10,675 nucleotides of DNA from Planctomycetota bacterium (lineage in GTDB: Bacteria > Planctomycetota > UBA1135 > UBA2386), in contig JAEYTU010000482.1 of NCBI GenBank assembly GCA_023433825.1, forward strand, positions 1 through 10,675, read 5' to 3'. This document shows positions 1-6,356 of this stretch, piece by piece. The position numbers and the translations under genes are program-made. The notes below the pieces were generated by a model. It ran no database searches. It had not been told where the DNA came from and saw nothing but the letters and a program-made list of their open reading frames with translations. The stretch's first letter is position 1. Each line of letters opens with the position of its first letter.

Positions 1-243
1 GGGTACAGCCTGGTTGGCTATCCATCGGTGCGACTGGTCGGCCAGTTCGTGTTCTTCGACGCGACTCTGCCGCTCGGCCTCGGGCTGTCGAATGCGACCG
101 ACATGACGACGCCGGGCCCCGAGTTGAGTCGCGTGACCCGTCTTTGGAGTGCGCCGACGCAGGGCGGTGCGGGACACGAGACCGCGACCAGCGGATCGAT
201 GGATCGTTACTACGGACTCGTGACGATCCTGCAGACACCGTGA
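1..243 (+). CDS. Secreted beta-rich protein, C-terminal fragment (cut by the window edge)
   Basis: Reading frame 1 is open from the first base to a TGA at 241-243 and gives 80 residues; the start lies outside the window. No enzymatic motif is visible. About 59 of these 80 residues are identical to the last 80 residues of the next gene (293-1369), including the stretches GQFVFFDA, LPLGLGLSNATDMTTP and ATSGSM, so the two are tandem paralogues. By analogy with that complete copy, this is the end of an exported protein that finishes in a beta-sandwich-like domain. Only 49 bases separate it from the next gene on the same strand, so co-transcription is possible, although a hairpin sits over its stop codon. 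The function is unknown to me. I am confident that it is a real coding end because of the paralogy. Confidence 0.85.
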   Translation, partial: GYSLVGYPSVRLVGQFVFFDATLPLGLGLSNATDMTTPGPELSRVTRLWSAPTQGGAGHETATSGSMDRYYGLVTILQTP

Positions 244-253
244 GGGTGTCTGC
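231..253. terminator. Perfect 9-bp stem-loop over the stop codon
   Basis: The arm GCAGACACC (231-239) is the exact reverse complement of GGTGTCTGC (245-253), with a 5-base loop (240-244). The TGA stop (241-243) lies in the loop. No T-run follows on either strand, so this is not a textbook intrinsic terminator. It could be a weak or factor-assisted terminator, a 3'-end stabiliser, or a point of partial attenuation before the downstream paralogue. A perfect stem placed exactly on the stop codon is unlikely to be chance, but its role is inferred. Confidence 0.45.
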
Positions 254-292
254 CGTGTCCGATCCCACTCCTTCTCACCTCTCTGGAGCGAA

Positions 293-1369
293 ATGATCCC
301 CATGCAATCCCATTCCCTGATCGTGCTCGCTGCGCTGGCATCGTCCGCATTCGTCGCGGGGCAGACCGACCGGGCTGTCCCGTCGTCGCTGACGACGACC
401 GAAGGCAACGACAACAACACGATCCCCTTCTGGTCGAGTTCGGCGACCTATCAGCAGGTCCACGACGACACCGACATGCTGGCCGTCAACAACGGTGCGC
501 CGGTCATCATCGTCGGCCTCGGTTTCCGCAAGGATGGAACGGTCACGTCGCCAACGGTCGCGCGGACGATGGACGCGCAGCTGACGGTCAGCATCACGCC
601 GGTCACGGCCGCGACGATGACGACGAACTTCGCGACGAACCTCGGCACGAACACACTCGTCGTGTTTCCGTATGCGCAGCTCAACATCCCGGCATTGACG
701 CCGGTCTCGACGCCGAACCCGGTTGGCTTCTCGATCCCGTTCTCGGCGCCGTATCCGTTCCCCGCAGCGAGCGGCAACAGCTTCCTCTGGGAACTGCGGC
801 TGCGGAACAACACGGCGACCGACTTCGTCGCGCTCGACGGCGCCGACGGATCGCGCGTGACGACGCGGACGCTCGGCAGCGGTTGCATCGCGACCGGGCA
901 GACGAGTCGGGCGAGCATCGGTGCGTACTCGTTGACGATGACGACCGGCGCGTACCGCAATCGACTCGATCTCGCGCCGGCGACGACGCCGACGTCGTTC
1001 TTCCTCGGGGTCCAACAGCAGACGTTCCAACTGCCGGGGCTCTGCAGTGCGTTGGAACTCGTTCCGCTCGTCGTGCTGAATGGCGTGACCGACGCGACGG
1101 GGACCTGGGATCTCGTGCTCGGGGGAACGTCGTCGCTGCTCGGGTATCCGCAGGTGCGGTTGCTCGGTCAGTTCGTGTTCTTCGACGCGGGCCTGCCGCT
1201 CGGGCTCGGGTTGTCGAACGCGACCGACATGACGACGCCGTCGCCGGATCTGAGTCGTCTGACGCGCCTGTATGCGGGCCCGTATCAGGGTGGCCCTGGG
1301 TTCGAGAACGCGACGAGCGGGTCGATGACGCGGCACTACGGACTCGTCGCGATCCTGCGGACGCTCTGA
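293..1369 (+). CDS. Secreted beta-rich protein, tandem paralogue of the preceding gene
   Basis: The protein has 358 residues. A hydrophobic N-terminal segment at about residues 9-22 (SLIVLAALASSAFV), followed by AGQTD, looks like a Sec signal peptide cleaved near residue 23. GGAG at 285-288 lies 4 bases before ATG 293 and 13 bases before an in-frame ATG at 302; either start keeps the signal. Residues 36-190 form a Thr/Asn-rich beta-type region containing YQQVHDD. Residues 196 to about 310 look like the C-terminal domain that I recall in many planctomycete exported proteins: a Gly-Cys start (C198), a second cysteine (C251, possible disulfide), and a GQFVFFDA...LGLSNA ending. No catalytic motif is visible, so a surface or extracellular structural or binding role is inferred only. 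Repeat A begins 20 bases after the stop. Confidence 0.85.
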   Translation: MIPMQSHSLIVLAALASSAFVAGQTDRAVPSSLTTTEGNDNNTIPFWSSSATYQQVHDDTDMLAVNNGAPVIIVGLGFRKDGTVTSPTVARTMDAQLTVSITPVTAATMTTNFATNLGTNTLVVFPYAQLNIPALTPVSTPNPVGFSIPFSAPYPFPAASGNSFLWELRLRNNTATDFVALDGADGSRVTTRTLGSGCIATGQTSRASIGAYSLTMTTGAYRNRLDLAPATTPTSFFLGVQQQTFQLPGLCSALELVPLVVLNGVTDATGTWDLVLGGTSSLLGYPQVRLLGQFVFFDAGLPLGLGLSNATDMTTPSPDLSRLTRLYAGPYQGGPGFENATSGSMTRHYGLVAILRTL

Positions 1370-1389
1370 ACGGAATCGTCGGTGCCAAA

Positions 1390-1422
1390 CTGAAACGTTG
1401 GTGCCTGGCGCTTTCGTTTCAC
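1390..1422. repeat. Palindromic repeat, copy A
   Basis: This 33-base imperfect palindrome has two 16-base arms around a central T. The left arm starts CTGAAACGTT and reaches GGTGCC; the right arm starts GGCGC and ends GTTTCAC. It matches copy C at 28 of 33 positions and copy B at 26 of 33. It lies between the secreted-protein gene and the L,D-transpeptidase gene. Bases 1400-1427 match bases 2060-2087 as an inverted repeat with 2 mismatches in 28, and the inner 17 bases are perfect. The hairpin potential and the 3'-end position fit a REP/MITE-type element. No transposase is present in the window. Confidence 0.85.
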
Positions 1423-1492
1423 TTTCCCGCATGCGGTCGAAGCGCGAGACGGCACTGGAGGTCGTGGAACGAAACCCACCTCCGGTGCCCCA

Positions 1493-2068
1493 ATGTCCGT
1501 CGCATTCGAAGCTCTCGAACTCGCCTCCACGCCGCTCCGTCTGATCGCCGGCATCGACAGTTCGTGCTGGTCGGCCGTCATGACATCGCTCGAGAAGCAC
1601 TGGAGCGATCCACGGCTGCGAAAGCCGTATCTCGTGACGGTCGTCGACTTCACGCGCCCGGCCAAGGAGCGGCGACTGTGGCTGCTGAACCTGTTCCTAC
1701 AGGCGCCGCTCGTGCATTCGTTCGTCGCGCACGGGAAGAACTCGGGCGCGCCCGGCGGTCCCGCGACGAAGTTCTCGAACACGCCGGGGACGCACATGTC
1801 GTGCGTCGGCGGGTTCGCGACGTGTCCGGAGACCTACAAGAGTTCGCTCGGCGGCGTGTCGGGACTCGGCTTGAAGGTGCACGGGCTCGACGCCGGCACG
1901 AATCACAAGGCGAAGAGCCGCGGCATCGTCTTTCACGGCGCCAAGTACGTGACGAACACCGGCGCCGGCCGCAGCCACGGCTGCTTCTCGACGATGCCGA
2001 GCATCAACGAAATGCTGCTCCCGCTGATCGCCGGCGGATCGTTCGTCTTCGCGTTTGGCGGAAAGTGA
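1493..2068 (+). CDS. Murein L,D-transpeptidase catalytic-domain protein (YkuD_2 type)
   Basis: The protein has 191 residues. Members of this family use a catalytic cysteine to cut and rejoin stem peptides of peptidoglycan, forming 3-3 crosslinks or attaching proteins to the wall. The visible signature is VAHG near residue 80, a GLxxHGLDAG-like loop, IVFHGAKYV with His148, and RSHGCFS with the predicted catalytic Cys164. ATG 1493 is the first usable start: reading upstream in frame there is no ATG, GTG or TTG before the stop at 1391-1393. No Shine-Dalgarno is visible. No signal peptide is visible either, which is odd for an enzyme that should act outside the membrane, so the N-terminus may have been lost or export may take another route. 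Its TGA stop (2066-2068) is formed by the edge of repeat B. The gene is convergent with the M14 carboxypeptidase. Confidence 0.88.
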   Translation: MSVAFEALELASTPLRLIAGIDSSCWSAVMTSLEKHWSDPRLRKPYLVTVVDFTRPAKERRLWLLNLFLQAPLVHSFVAHGKNSGAPGGPATKFSNTPGTHMSCVGGFATCPETYKSSLGGVSGLGLKVHGLDAGTNHKAKSRGIVFHGAKYVTNTGAGRSHGCFSTMPSINEMLLPLIAGGSFVFAFGGK

Positions 2069-2097
2069 AACGAAAGTGCCTGGCACCTTTGTTTCAC
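2065..2097. repeat. Palindromic repeat, copy B (contains the transpeptidase stop codon)
   Basis: This 33-base palindrome has arms GTGAAACGAAAGTGCC and GGCACCTTTGTTTCAC around a central T. The arms pair at all but two positions, one of which would be a G-U wobble in RNA. It matches copy C at 29 of 33 positions. The first GTGAAAC supplies the TGA stop of the upstream transpeptidase. It is 13 bases from copy C. The facing ends of B and C can also pair with each other: GTTTCACTT at 2091-2099 with AAGTGAAAC at 2109-2117. Confidence 0.92.
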
Positions 2098-2110
2098 TTC
2101 GCGGGGGAAA

Positions 2111-2143
2111 GTGAAACGTTGGTGCCAGGCACCTTTGTTTCAC
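2111..2143. repeat. Palindromic repeat, copy C (contains the carboxypeptidase stop codon)
   Basis: This 33-base palindrome has arms GTGAAACGTTGGTGCC and GGCACCTTTGTTTCAC around a central A. The GGTGCC/GGCACC inner stem and the outer GTGAAAC/GTTTCAC stem are perfect, with a three-position mismatched bulge between them. The outer right end supplies the minus-strand TGA stop (2142-2140) of the carboxypeptidase gene. With copy B it forms a doublet filling the whole space between two convergent genes, where it could act as a bidirectional terminator or mRNA 3'-end stabiliser. That role is inferred; no T-tract is seen. Confidence 0.92.
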
Positions 2144-4593
2144 CTGACCGACAACGACTGGCGATTGCCGAGGCGCAGCGTGGTGCCGTCGAAGTGCGCG
2201 GCTTGGAAGTGGAACGTCGCGCCGACGAGCGACGCGTCGAGCGGGATCGGTGCGTCGAATGCCGCGAAGCCGGACGTCGGCAGCGCGAACGACGGCAGCG
2301 CATACAGACGCGCGGGGTCGAGCAACAACCGGCCGGTGATCCCGGGCAGCGCCAGATCGCCGACGCCGAGCGACACGAACGGCGCCACCGTCGCCGCCGC
2401 GCGCCCCGCGACCCCGAGCCGGAAGTCGCTGCCGCGATCGCCGCTCGACAGCAGCGCAAGCGACCCGTCCGCGAACGCGCCACGCACCTCGAAGTCGTCG
2501 ACCAACGCCTCGACCAGTGACGCGTTCAGATCCTGCGCGCGGAACCGCACCCGCACGGCGTCCGTCGGCGCGAACGGCAACTCGGCGTCGAACTGCACCC
2601 ACGCGCCGGTCGACGTCGATCGCGACAACAGCGGGAACCAACGCCCGCCGTCGTCGTCGCTCGCCTCGACGACGAACGCGTCGTTGCCGACGCTCTCCGC
2701 GTACCAGTACCAGAACGACACGCTCGCCACGCCGCAGTGCGCGAGCGCGAGCCGCGGCGACAGCAACTCCGTCACACCGCCGTCGACGTCGTAACTCCCA
2801 GCGCCACTGCCGGCGCGCGCGTCGGTGACCTGGCACATCGTCCCGACCGGCGAACGGTCGCTCCCCGGCTGGATCACCGTCCCACCATTCACCGTCTGCT
2901 GCGGCGCCGCGCGCTCCCACAACCCGAGCGTCGCGCTGCCCGGCGTCACGCGCCGGAACCCGCGATCGCGTTCCATGTCGTCGTCGACCGCCAGTCGCAT
3001 CCCGCCGATCACGACGCGCACGTCCTCGACGAGCGTCCGCCCGTCCCCGACGACCGTCAGCCGCAGCGTCGCAACCGGCGCCGCGAACCCCGCCGGCACC
3101 GTGAACGCGAGCGGCGTCGCCGTCGTGACGCTCTGGAACTTCAACGGTCGCCCGAGATTCGCCGTCCCGGCGGCGATGCCGATCCCCGGCGTGACCGCCG
3201 TCAACGTCGCGATCGCGTCGGCCGGATACGCGCCCGCGCCGTCGTTGACGAGCGTGAACGTCAGCAACCCGGTCTCGCCGGGCTCGACGGCGCCGTTCTG
3301 ATTGCTGCCGGGCCCATCGGTGATCGTCCGCGCGCCGACACGTCCGAACGCGCCCGACGTCGCCGCGATCGCGCGAAACATCTGCTGATGGCGCTCGGCG
3401 ATCGCATTGATCGTCGTCCCCGACGGCCAGAAGCCGCCTTCGTTCTGACGACCCAGTTCCGCCGTCCAGCCGTACGCGCCGCGCACGACGTGGTGATGGT
3501 CGAGCGCGCCACCGGCCGCGATGTACAGCAGCCCAGCGGTGTTGCCGTGCTGCAGCCCGTTCGTCGCCGTCGCGAGCGCGCCGATCCGGTCGTACTCACC
3601 GGCATTGGCCGGATCGCCGTTCTGATAGCCCCACGGGCGCAGCAGCACGTCGGTGTAGGTGTGCGTCGAGAACACCTGGACGAACTGGCGCGTCGCGCAG
3701 AACGCTTCGAGCGCCGTCGTCTCCGGTTCGGAGAACGGCGCCGTCCCGCGGTACGTGTCGCTCGACGGGCTCGTCGAGTTGCCGCCGTTCGGCGCGCTCC
3801 AACCGGTCGCGTAGTTGCGATTCAGATCGACGCCGAACGTCCCGCCACCATTGACGCGCCGGTTCTTGCGCCACATTCCGCCGCCGCCGGGATTGGTCTG
3901 CCGGTTGTGCTCGTAACCGTCGGGATTCAGCAGCGGCACGAAGAACAACTCGCGCTCGTTCACGAGGAACGTCGCCTCCGGATCGGTGCCGTATCCAGTC
4001 AGCAGGCGATCCATGAACAGCACCGTCGCCTCCATCGACAGCGGCTCGCGCGCGTGATGCAGCGCGTCGAACAGCACCTCCGGTTCGCCCTCGTCGCTGT
4101 TCGGGTTGTCGCTGATCTTGACCATCCAGATGTCGCGCCCCTCGATCGTGCGGCCGATCGAGACCTTGCGCGTGCAGATCGTCGGGTAGTCGTTCGCGAA
4201 CGAGTCGAGGATCGCCTCGACCTGCGCGAGCGTCCAATGGCCGCCCATCGCGCCTTGGCCGAGGGGTGGCGTCAGTGTCGTCGGCACGGCGAGCGCGCCG
4301 TTGCGCGCGGCCTCCGCAGCGTGATGACGTTGCAGGTCGCGAATCGCGACTTCGAACGGCAACCCAGCGGCCGTCAGCGTCGCGAGGTCGCGTTCGTAGG
4401 CGATGACGTCGACGACCTTCACGGCCGGTTCGCGCGAACCGCAGCCGGCGAGATCGAGGTCGAGCCGTTCGAGCGTTCGCAGCGCCGCTGCGTCACGCAC
4501 GTGGACCTGAACGAGATGCCGCGGTTCGTCGACGCGCGTCGGTTGTTGCGGAGCGACGTTCGCAACAGCGAGCGCCAGCAAGGTGGAGAGCAT
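2140..4593 (-). CDS. Secreted M14 zinc carboxypeptidase, multidomain
   Basis: This 817-residue protein is predicted to remove C-terminal residues from extracellular peptides. In order it has a signal peptide (about 1-15), a propeptide-like region (20-110), the M14 catalytic domain (about 118-415), a beta domain with the GAVEPGE motif (about 420-530), a jelly-roll or MAM-like region (about 535-705) and a C-terminal beta tail (about 707-817). Zinc ligands are His180 and Glu183 (HHARE) and His311 (STHTY). Arg259 (DLNRN), Tyr357 and the general base Glu379 (TAELG) align with Arg145, Tyr248 and Glu270 of carboxypeptidase A, with no gap between the last two. The residue aligning with position 255 is Leu364, which hints at a preference for hydrophobic C-termini (inference). 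The ending (VGATFHFQAAHFDG..LRLGN) resembles the tails of the two secreted proteins at 1-1369. No Shine-Dalgarno is seen; ATG 4593 is chosen for the signal peptide. Confidence 0.93.
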   Translation of the reverse strand: MLSTLLALAVANVAPQQPTRVDEPRHLVQVHVRDAAALRTLERLDLDLAGCGSREPAVKVVDVIAYERDLATLTAAGLPFEVAIRDLQRHHAAEAARNGALAVPTTLTPPLGQGAMGGHWTLAQVEAILDSFANDYPTICTRKVSIGRTIEGRDIWMVKISDNPNSDEGEPEVLFDALHHAREPLSMEATVLFMDRLLTGYGTDPEATFLVNERELFFVPLLNPDGYEHNRQTNPGGGGMWRKNRRVNGGGTFGVDLNRNYATGWSAPNGGNSTSPSSDTYRGTAPFSEPETTALEAFCATRQFVQVFSTHTYTDVLLRPWGYQNGDPANAGEYDRIGALATATNGLQHGNTAGLLYIAAGGALDHHHVVRGAYGWTAELGRQNEGGFWPSGTTINAIAERHQQMFRAIAATSGAFGRVGARTITDGPGSNQNGAVEPGETGLLTFTLVNDGAGAYPADAIATLTAVTPGIGIAAGTANLGRPLKFQSVTTATPLAFTVPAGFAAPVATLRLTVVGDGRTLVEDVRVVIGGMRLAVDDDMERDRGFRRVTPGSATLGLWERAAPQQTVNGGTVIQPGSDRSPVGTMCQVTDARAGSGAGSYDVDGGVTELLSPRLALAHCGVASVSFWYWYAESVGNDAFVVEASDDDGGRWFPLLSRSTSTGAWVQFDAELPFAPTDAVRVRFRAQDLNASLVEALVDDFEVRGAFADGSLALLSSGDRGSDFRLGVAGRAAATVAPFVSLGVGDLALPGITGRLLLDPARLYALPSFALPTSGFAAFDAPIPLDASLVGATFHFQAAHFDGTTLRLGNRQSLSVR

Positions 4594-4641
4594 GGGAACG
4601 TCCGAGAGGGAGAGGGCAGGACGCGAAGGGTGCGAAGTCTA

Positions 4642-4659
4642 GCCGCGTGCGACGCGCGC
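4642..4659. repeat. 18-bp direct repeat, left copy
   Basis: GCCGCGTGCGACGCGCGC occurs here and again, identically and in the same orientation, at 6523-6540. The two copies bracket the DUF4411/ImmA module. The flanking bases differ at both ends, so the match is exactly 18 bases. This copy lies 49 bases upstream of the carboxypeptidase start codon. It could be a target-site or attachment-site duplication. A chance match between CG-rich words is not excluded. Confidence 0.5.
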
Positions 4660-4701
4660 ATGACGGTTTCGCGGAGCGGCCGTGAGAGCGGAGGCTGCTC
4701 G

Positions 4702-5205
4702 TCATTGCGACTGCGGCGGCGATCCCAAAACGAATCGAGCACGCTCGCGCCGCAGCATTTCGAAGGGCGAGACGCACTGGACGCCGACGGCGACGCACGC
4801 GTTCGGGATCTTGACGATGCGCTTCGAATTCTGCGGCTTCTCGTGGGTCACGACCGTCATGCCATGCGCCAGTGCGTGTGCCACGAGGTAGCTGTCGGCG
4901 GCCTGCAAGAACAGGTCGACGGCACCCGGGGTGTAACTCTGTCCCATCGCCCATGTGCTGACCTGCGCGAAGCTGTCGAGCATTGCTGCATCGGGTGGAA
5001 GGAAGAACCTCGTACCGCGAGCCTCAGCCCACACCGACAAGTCATCGGCACCAGTTGCCACCTCTGTACCAACTCGTTCGATGCTGAAAACTTCAGCTGC
5101 CTCGTTCTGCACGACGAGCCAATCCCAGAATGCGGGGCAGAAGTCGAAGCCGTAGTGCAGGCGCGTGGCGGCGATGAAGACGTTCGCATCGAGCAGGTAG
5201 CTCAT
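4702..5205 (-). CDS. DUF4411 family protein (PIN-like, probable toxin)
   Basis: The protein has 167 residues. Features seen are YLLDANVFIAA at the N-terminus (Asp7), FCPAFWDWL (22-30), FSIERVGTEV (Glu43, Glu48), a conserved AADSYLVAHAL helix (Asp104), VVTHE (118-122) and IPNACVAVGVQC near the end. These match my memory of the DUF4411 family, which has the acidic-residue layout of PIN-domain nucleases. PIN proteins typically cut RNA, so a ribonuclease toxin is a reasonable inference but is not shown. The start at 5205 is preferred over an upstream in-frame start at 5616, because the extra residues are Arg-rich shadow sequence and because ATG 5205 overlaps the TGA of the ImmA gene (ATGA at 5205-5202), which implies translational coupling. 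All expected acidic residues are present, so the protein is probably active. Confidence 0.85.
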   Translation of the reverse strand: MSYLLDANVFIAATRLHYGFDFCPAFWDWLVVQNEAAEVFSIERVGTEVATGADDLSVWAEARGTRFFLPPDAAMLDSFAQVSTWAMGQSYTPGAVDLFLQAADSYLVAHALAHGMTVVTHEKPQNSKRIVKIPNACVAVGVQCVSPFEMLRRERARFVLGSPPQSQ

Positions 5206-6356
5206 GACGGATCGATTCCGAGTCGCCTGGCCAACGCATCGAACGTCGACAGCTTCTTGATGCCGAGCAACCGGAACGCCTCGGTGAACGTCGTACGACT
5301 CTCGAGGGTGCTGACGACCAGCGCATGCGCCAACGACTTGCCGACGCGAACTCCGAGAGTCGCGAAGAAATCGCCGCCGCTCGACTTCTTCCTGGGCATG
5401 GCGAGGAGCCGGTCGCGTTCCGTGCGGTAACCGGCCCAGACGATGGACCTGTCGATCGAGCCGATGTCCTGGATGCGGCGGAGGATCACCAGGCTGCTGA
5501 CCTTGAAGAGTCGCGCGAGGCGCCGCGCTTCGTCGATCAGCGGTGCATCGAGATCGAACTCTGCGCGGACGAGATCGAGCGGTACCAGAAGTTCTGCCGC
5601 GACCTGGTTGCACCAATGCTCGACTTCGTGGAATGGCGCATCAGGACCTTCACTGTCGGTGACAGCGCTCTCCCCGAGCCAGATGTGCGCGAGCTCGTGC
5701 GCGAGGGTGAACATCTGCGCCGCCTTCGTATCGGCGCCGTTCACGAACACGAGTGGGGCCAGTGGGTCCGACAATGCGAAGCCACGGAACTCTTCGGGGT
5801 CGAGTCGACGGTGTGTGTTACTACCGACGATGCCACTCACCATGACGAGGACGCCGACTTGTTCGGCTCGCTCGACGAAGTCGCGAAACGACTGCGCCCA
5901 GCTTCGCGATGGGCTGTGTTGACCGAGATCGAGAGCGAGAACTCGGCGCATGCGATCGGCGACGTCGGGAACGGCTTCGCTGCGCCGTGCGGACCCCACG
6001 AAGTCCAGAGACTGTCCGGCGTTGGTGCGCGCGAAATCGCGATACCAATCCTGTCGGTGCTGGCAGAGGTAGATGGTCTCGAGGAGGTCGGGACTGGGGC
6101 GCTCGAATCGTGTGCCGGCGATCGTGCGGAAGTCGGGGATCGGGAGCCGCTCGACTGGTGGGTGAGTTAGGAAGAAGTAGCCGACGGGTGTCCGAGTGGC
6201 CTTGGCGTAGGCCTCGAGCTGCCTGAGCGTCGGCCTGTCGGAACCGCTTTCCCAGTCGTCCAGCTTCGGGAATCGGGCGACGAGCGTGGCAGCCGTGTTG
6301 CCTGAGCGGTCTCGCGCCCAGCGCAAGAGGTCGGGGTTCACGTCTACGCGGAGCAT
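5202..6356 (-). CDS. XRE-type HTH / ImmA-IrrE metallopeptidase
   Basis: The protein has 384 residues. The N-terminus (about 8-65) resembles an XRE helix-turn-helix ending in PTLRQLEAYAKATRTPVGYFF. The middle holds the ImmA/IrrE zinc peptidase signature HELAH (220-224), with Glu246 in EHWCNQVAAELLVP as the likely third ligand. Residues 305-384 form a C-terminal extension (GGDFFATLGVRVGKSLAHALV...LLGIKKLSTF) that I recall from homologues encoded next to DUF4411 genes. ImmA-type proteins cleave or control regulators in phage-like elements and toxin-antitoxin loci; fused to an HTH, this one is plausibly the antitoxin and autoregulator for the downstream PIN-like protein, with which it shares an ATGA overlap. 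ATG 6356 is the first residue before the HTH; no Shine-Dalgarno is visible. Sampled GC in the module (4981-5100, 68 of 120) is below that of tex (7201-7320, 84 of 120). Confidence 0.9.
   Translation of the reverse strand: MLRVDVNPDLLRWARDRSGNTAATLVARFPKLDDWESGSDRPTLRQLEAYAKATRTPVGYFFLTHPPVERLPIPDFRTIAGTRFERPSPDLLETIYLCQHRQDWYRDFARTNAGQSLDFVGSARRSEAVPDVADRMRRVLALDLGQHSPSRSWAQSFRDFVERAEQVGVLVMVSGIVGSNTHRRLDPEEFRGFALSDPLAPLVFVNGADTKAAQMFTLAHELAHIWLGESAVTDSEGPDAPFHEVEHWCNQVAAELLVPLDLVRAEFDLDAPLIDEARRLARLFKVSSLVILRRIQDIGSIDRSIVWAGYRTERDRLLAMPRKKSSGGDFFATLGVRVGKSLAHALVVSTLESRTTFTEAFRLLGIKKLSTFDALARRLGIDPS

Noticed and set aside
883..2520. A 545-residue plus-strand open frame across three genes and the repeats
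   Set aside because: It overlaps well-supported genes in another frame, is Arg-rich, and passes through the non-coding palindromes.
2737..5430. An 897-residue open frame on the plus strand
   Set aside because: It runs antisense to the carboxypeptidase and the DUF4411 gene, is dominated by Arg/Ala/His runs typical of shadow frames in GC-rich DNA, and has no recognisable motif.
5206..5616. N-terminal extension of the DUF4411 gene to an upstream in-frame start at 5616
   Set aside because: The extra 137 residues are Arg-rich, overlap the coding sequence of the ImmA gene, and the natural family start MSYLLDANVF is at 5205 with an ATGA overlap.
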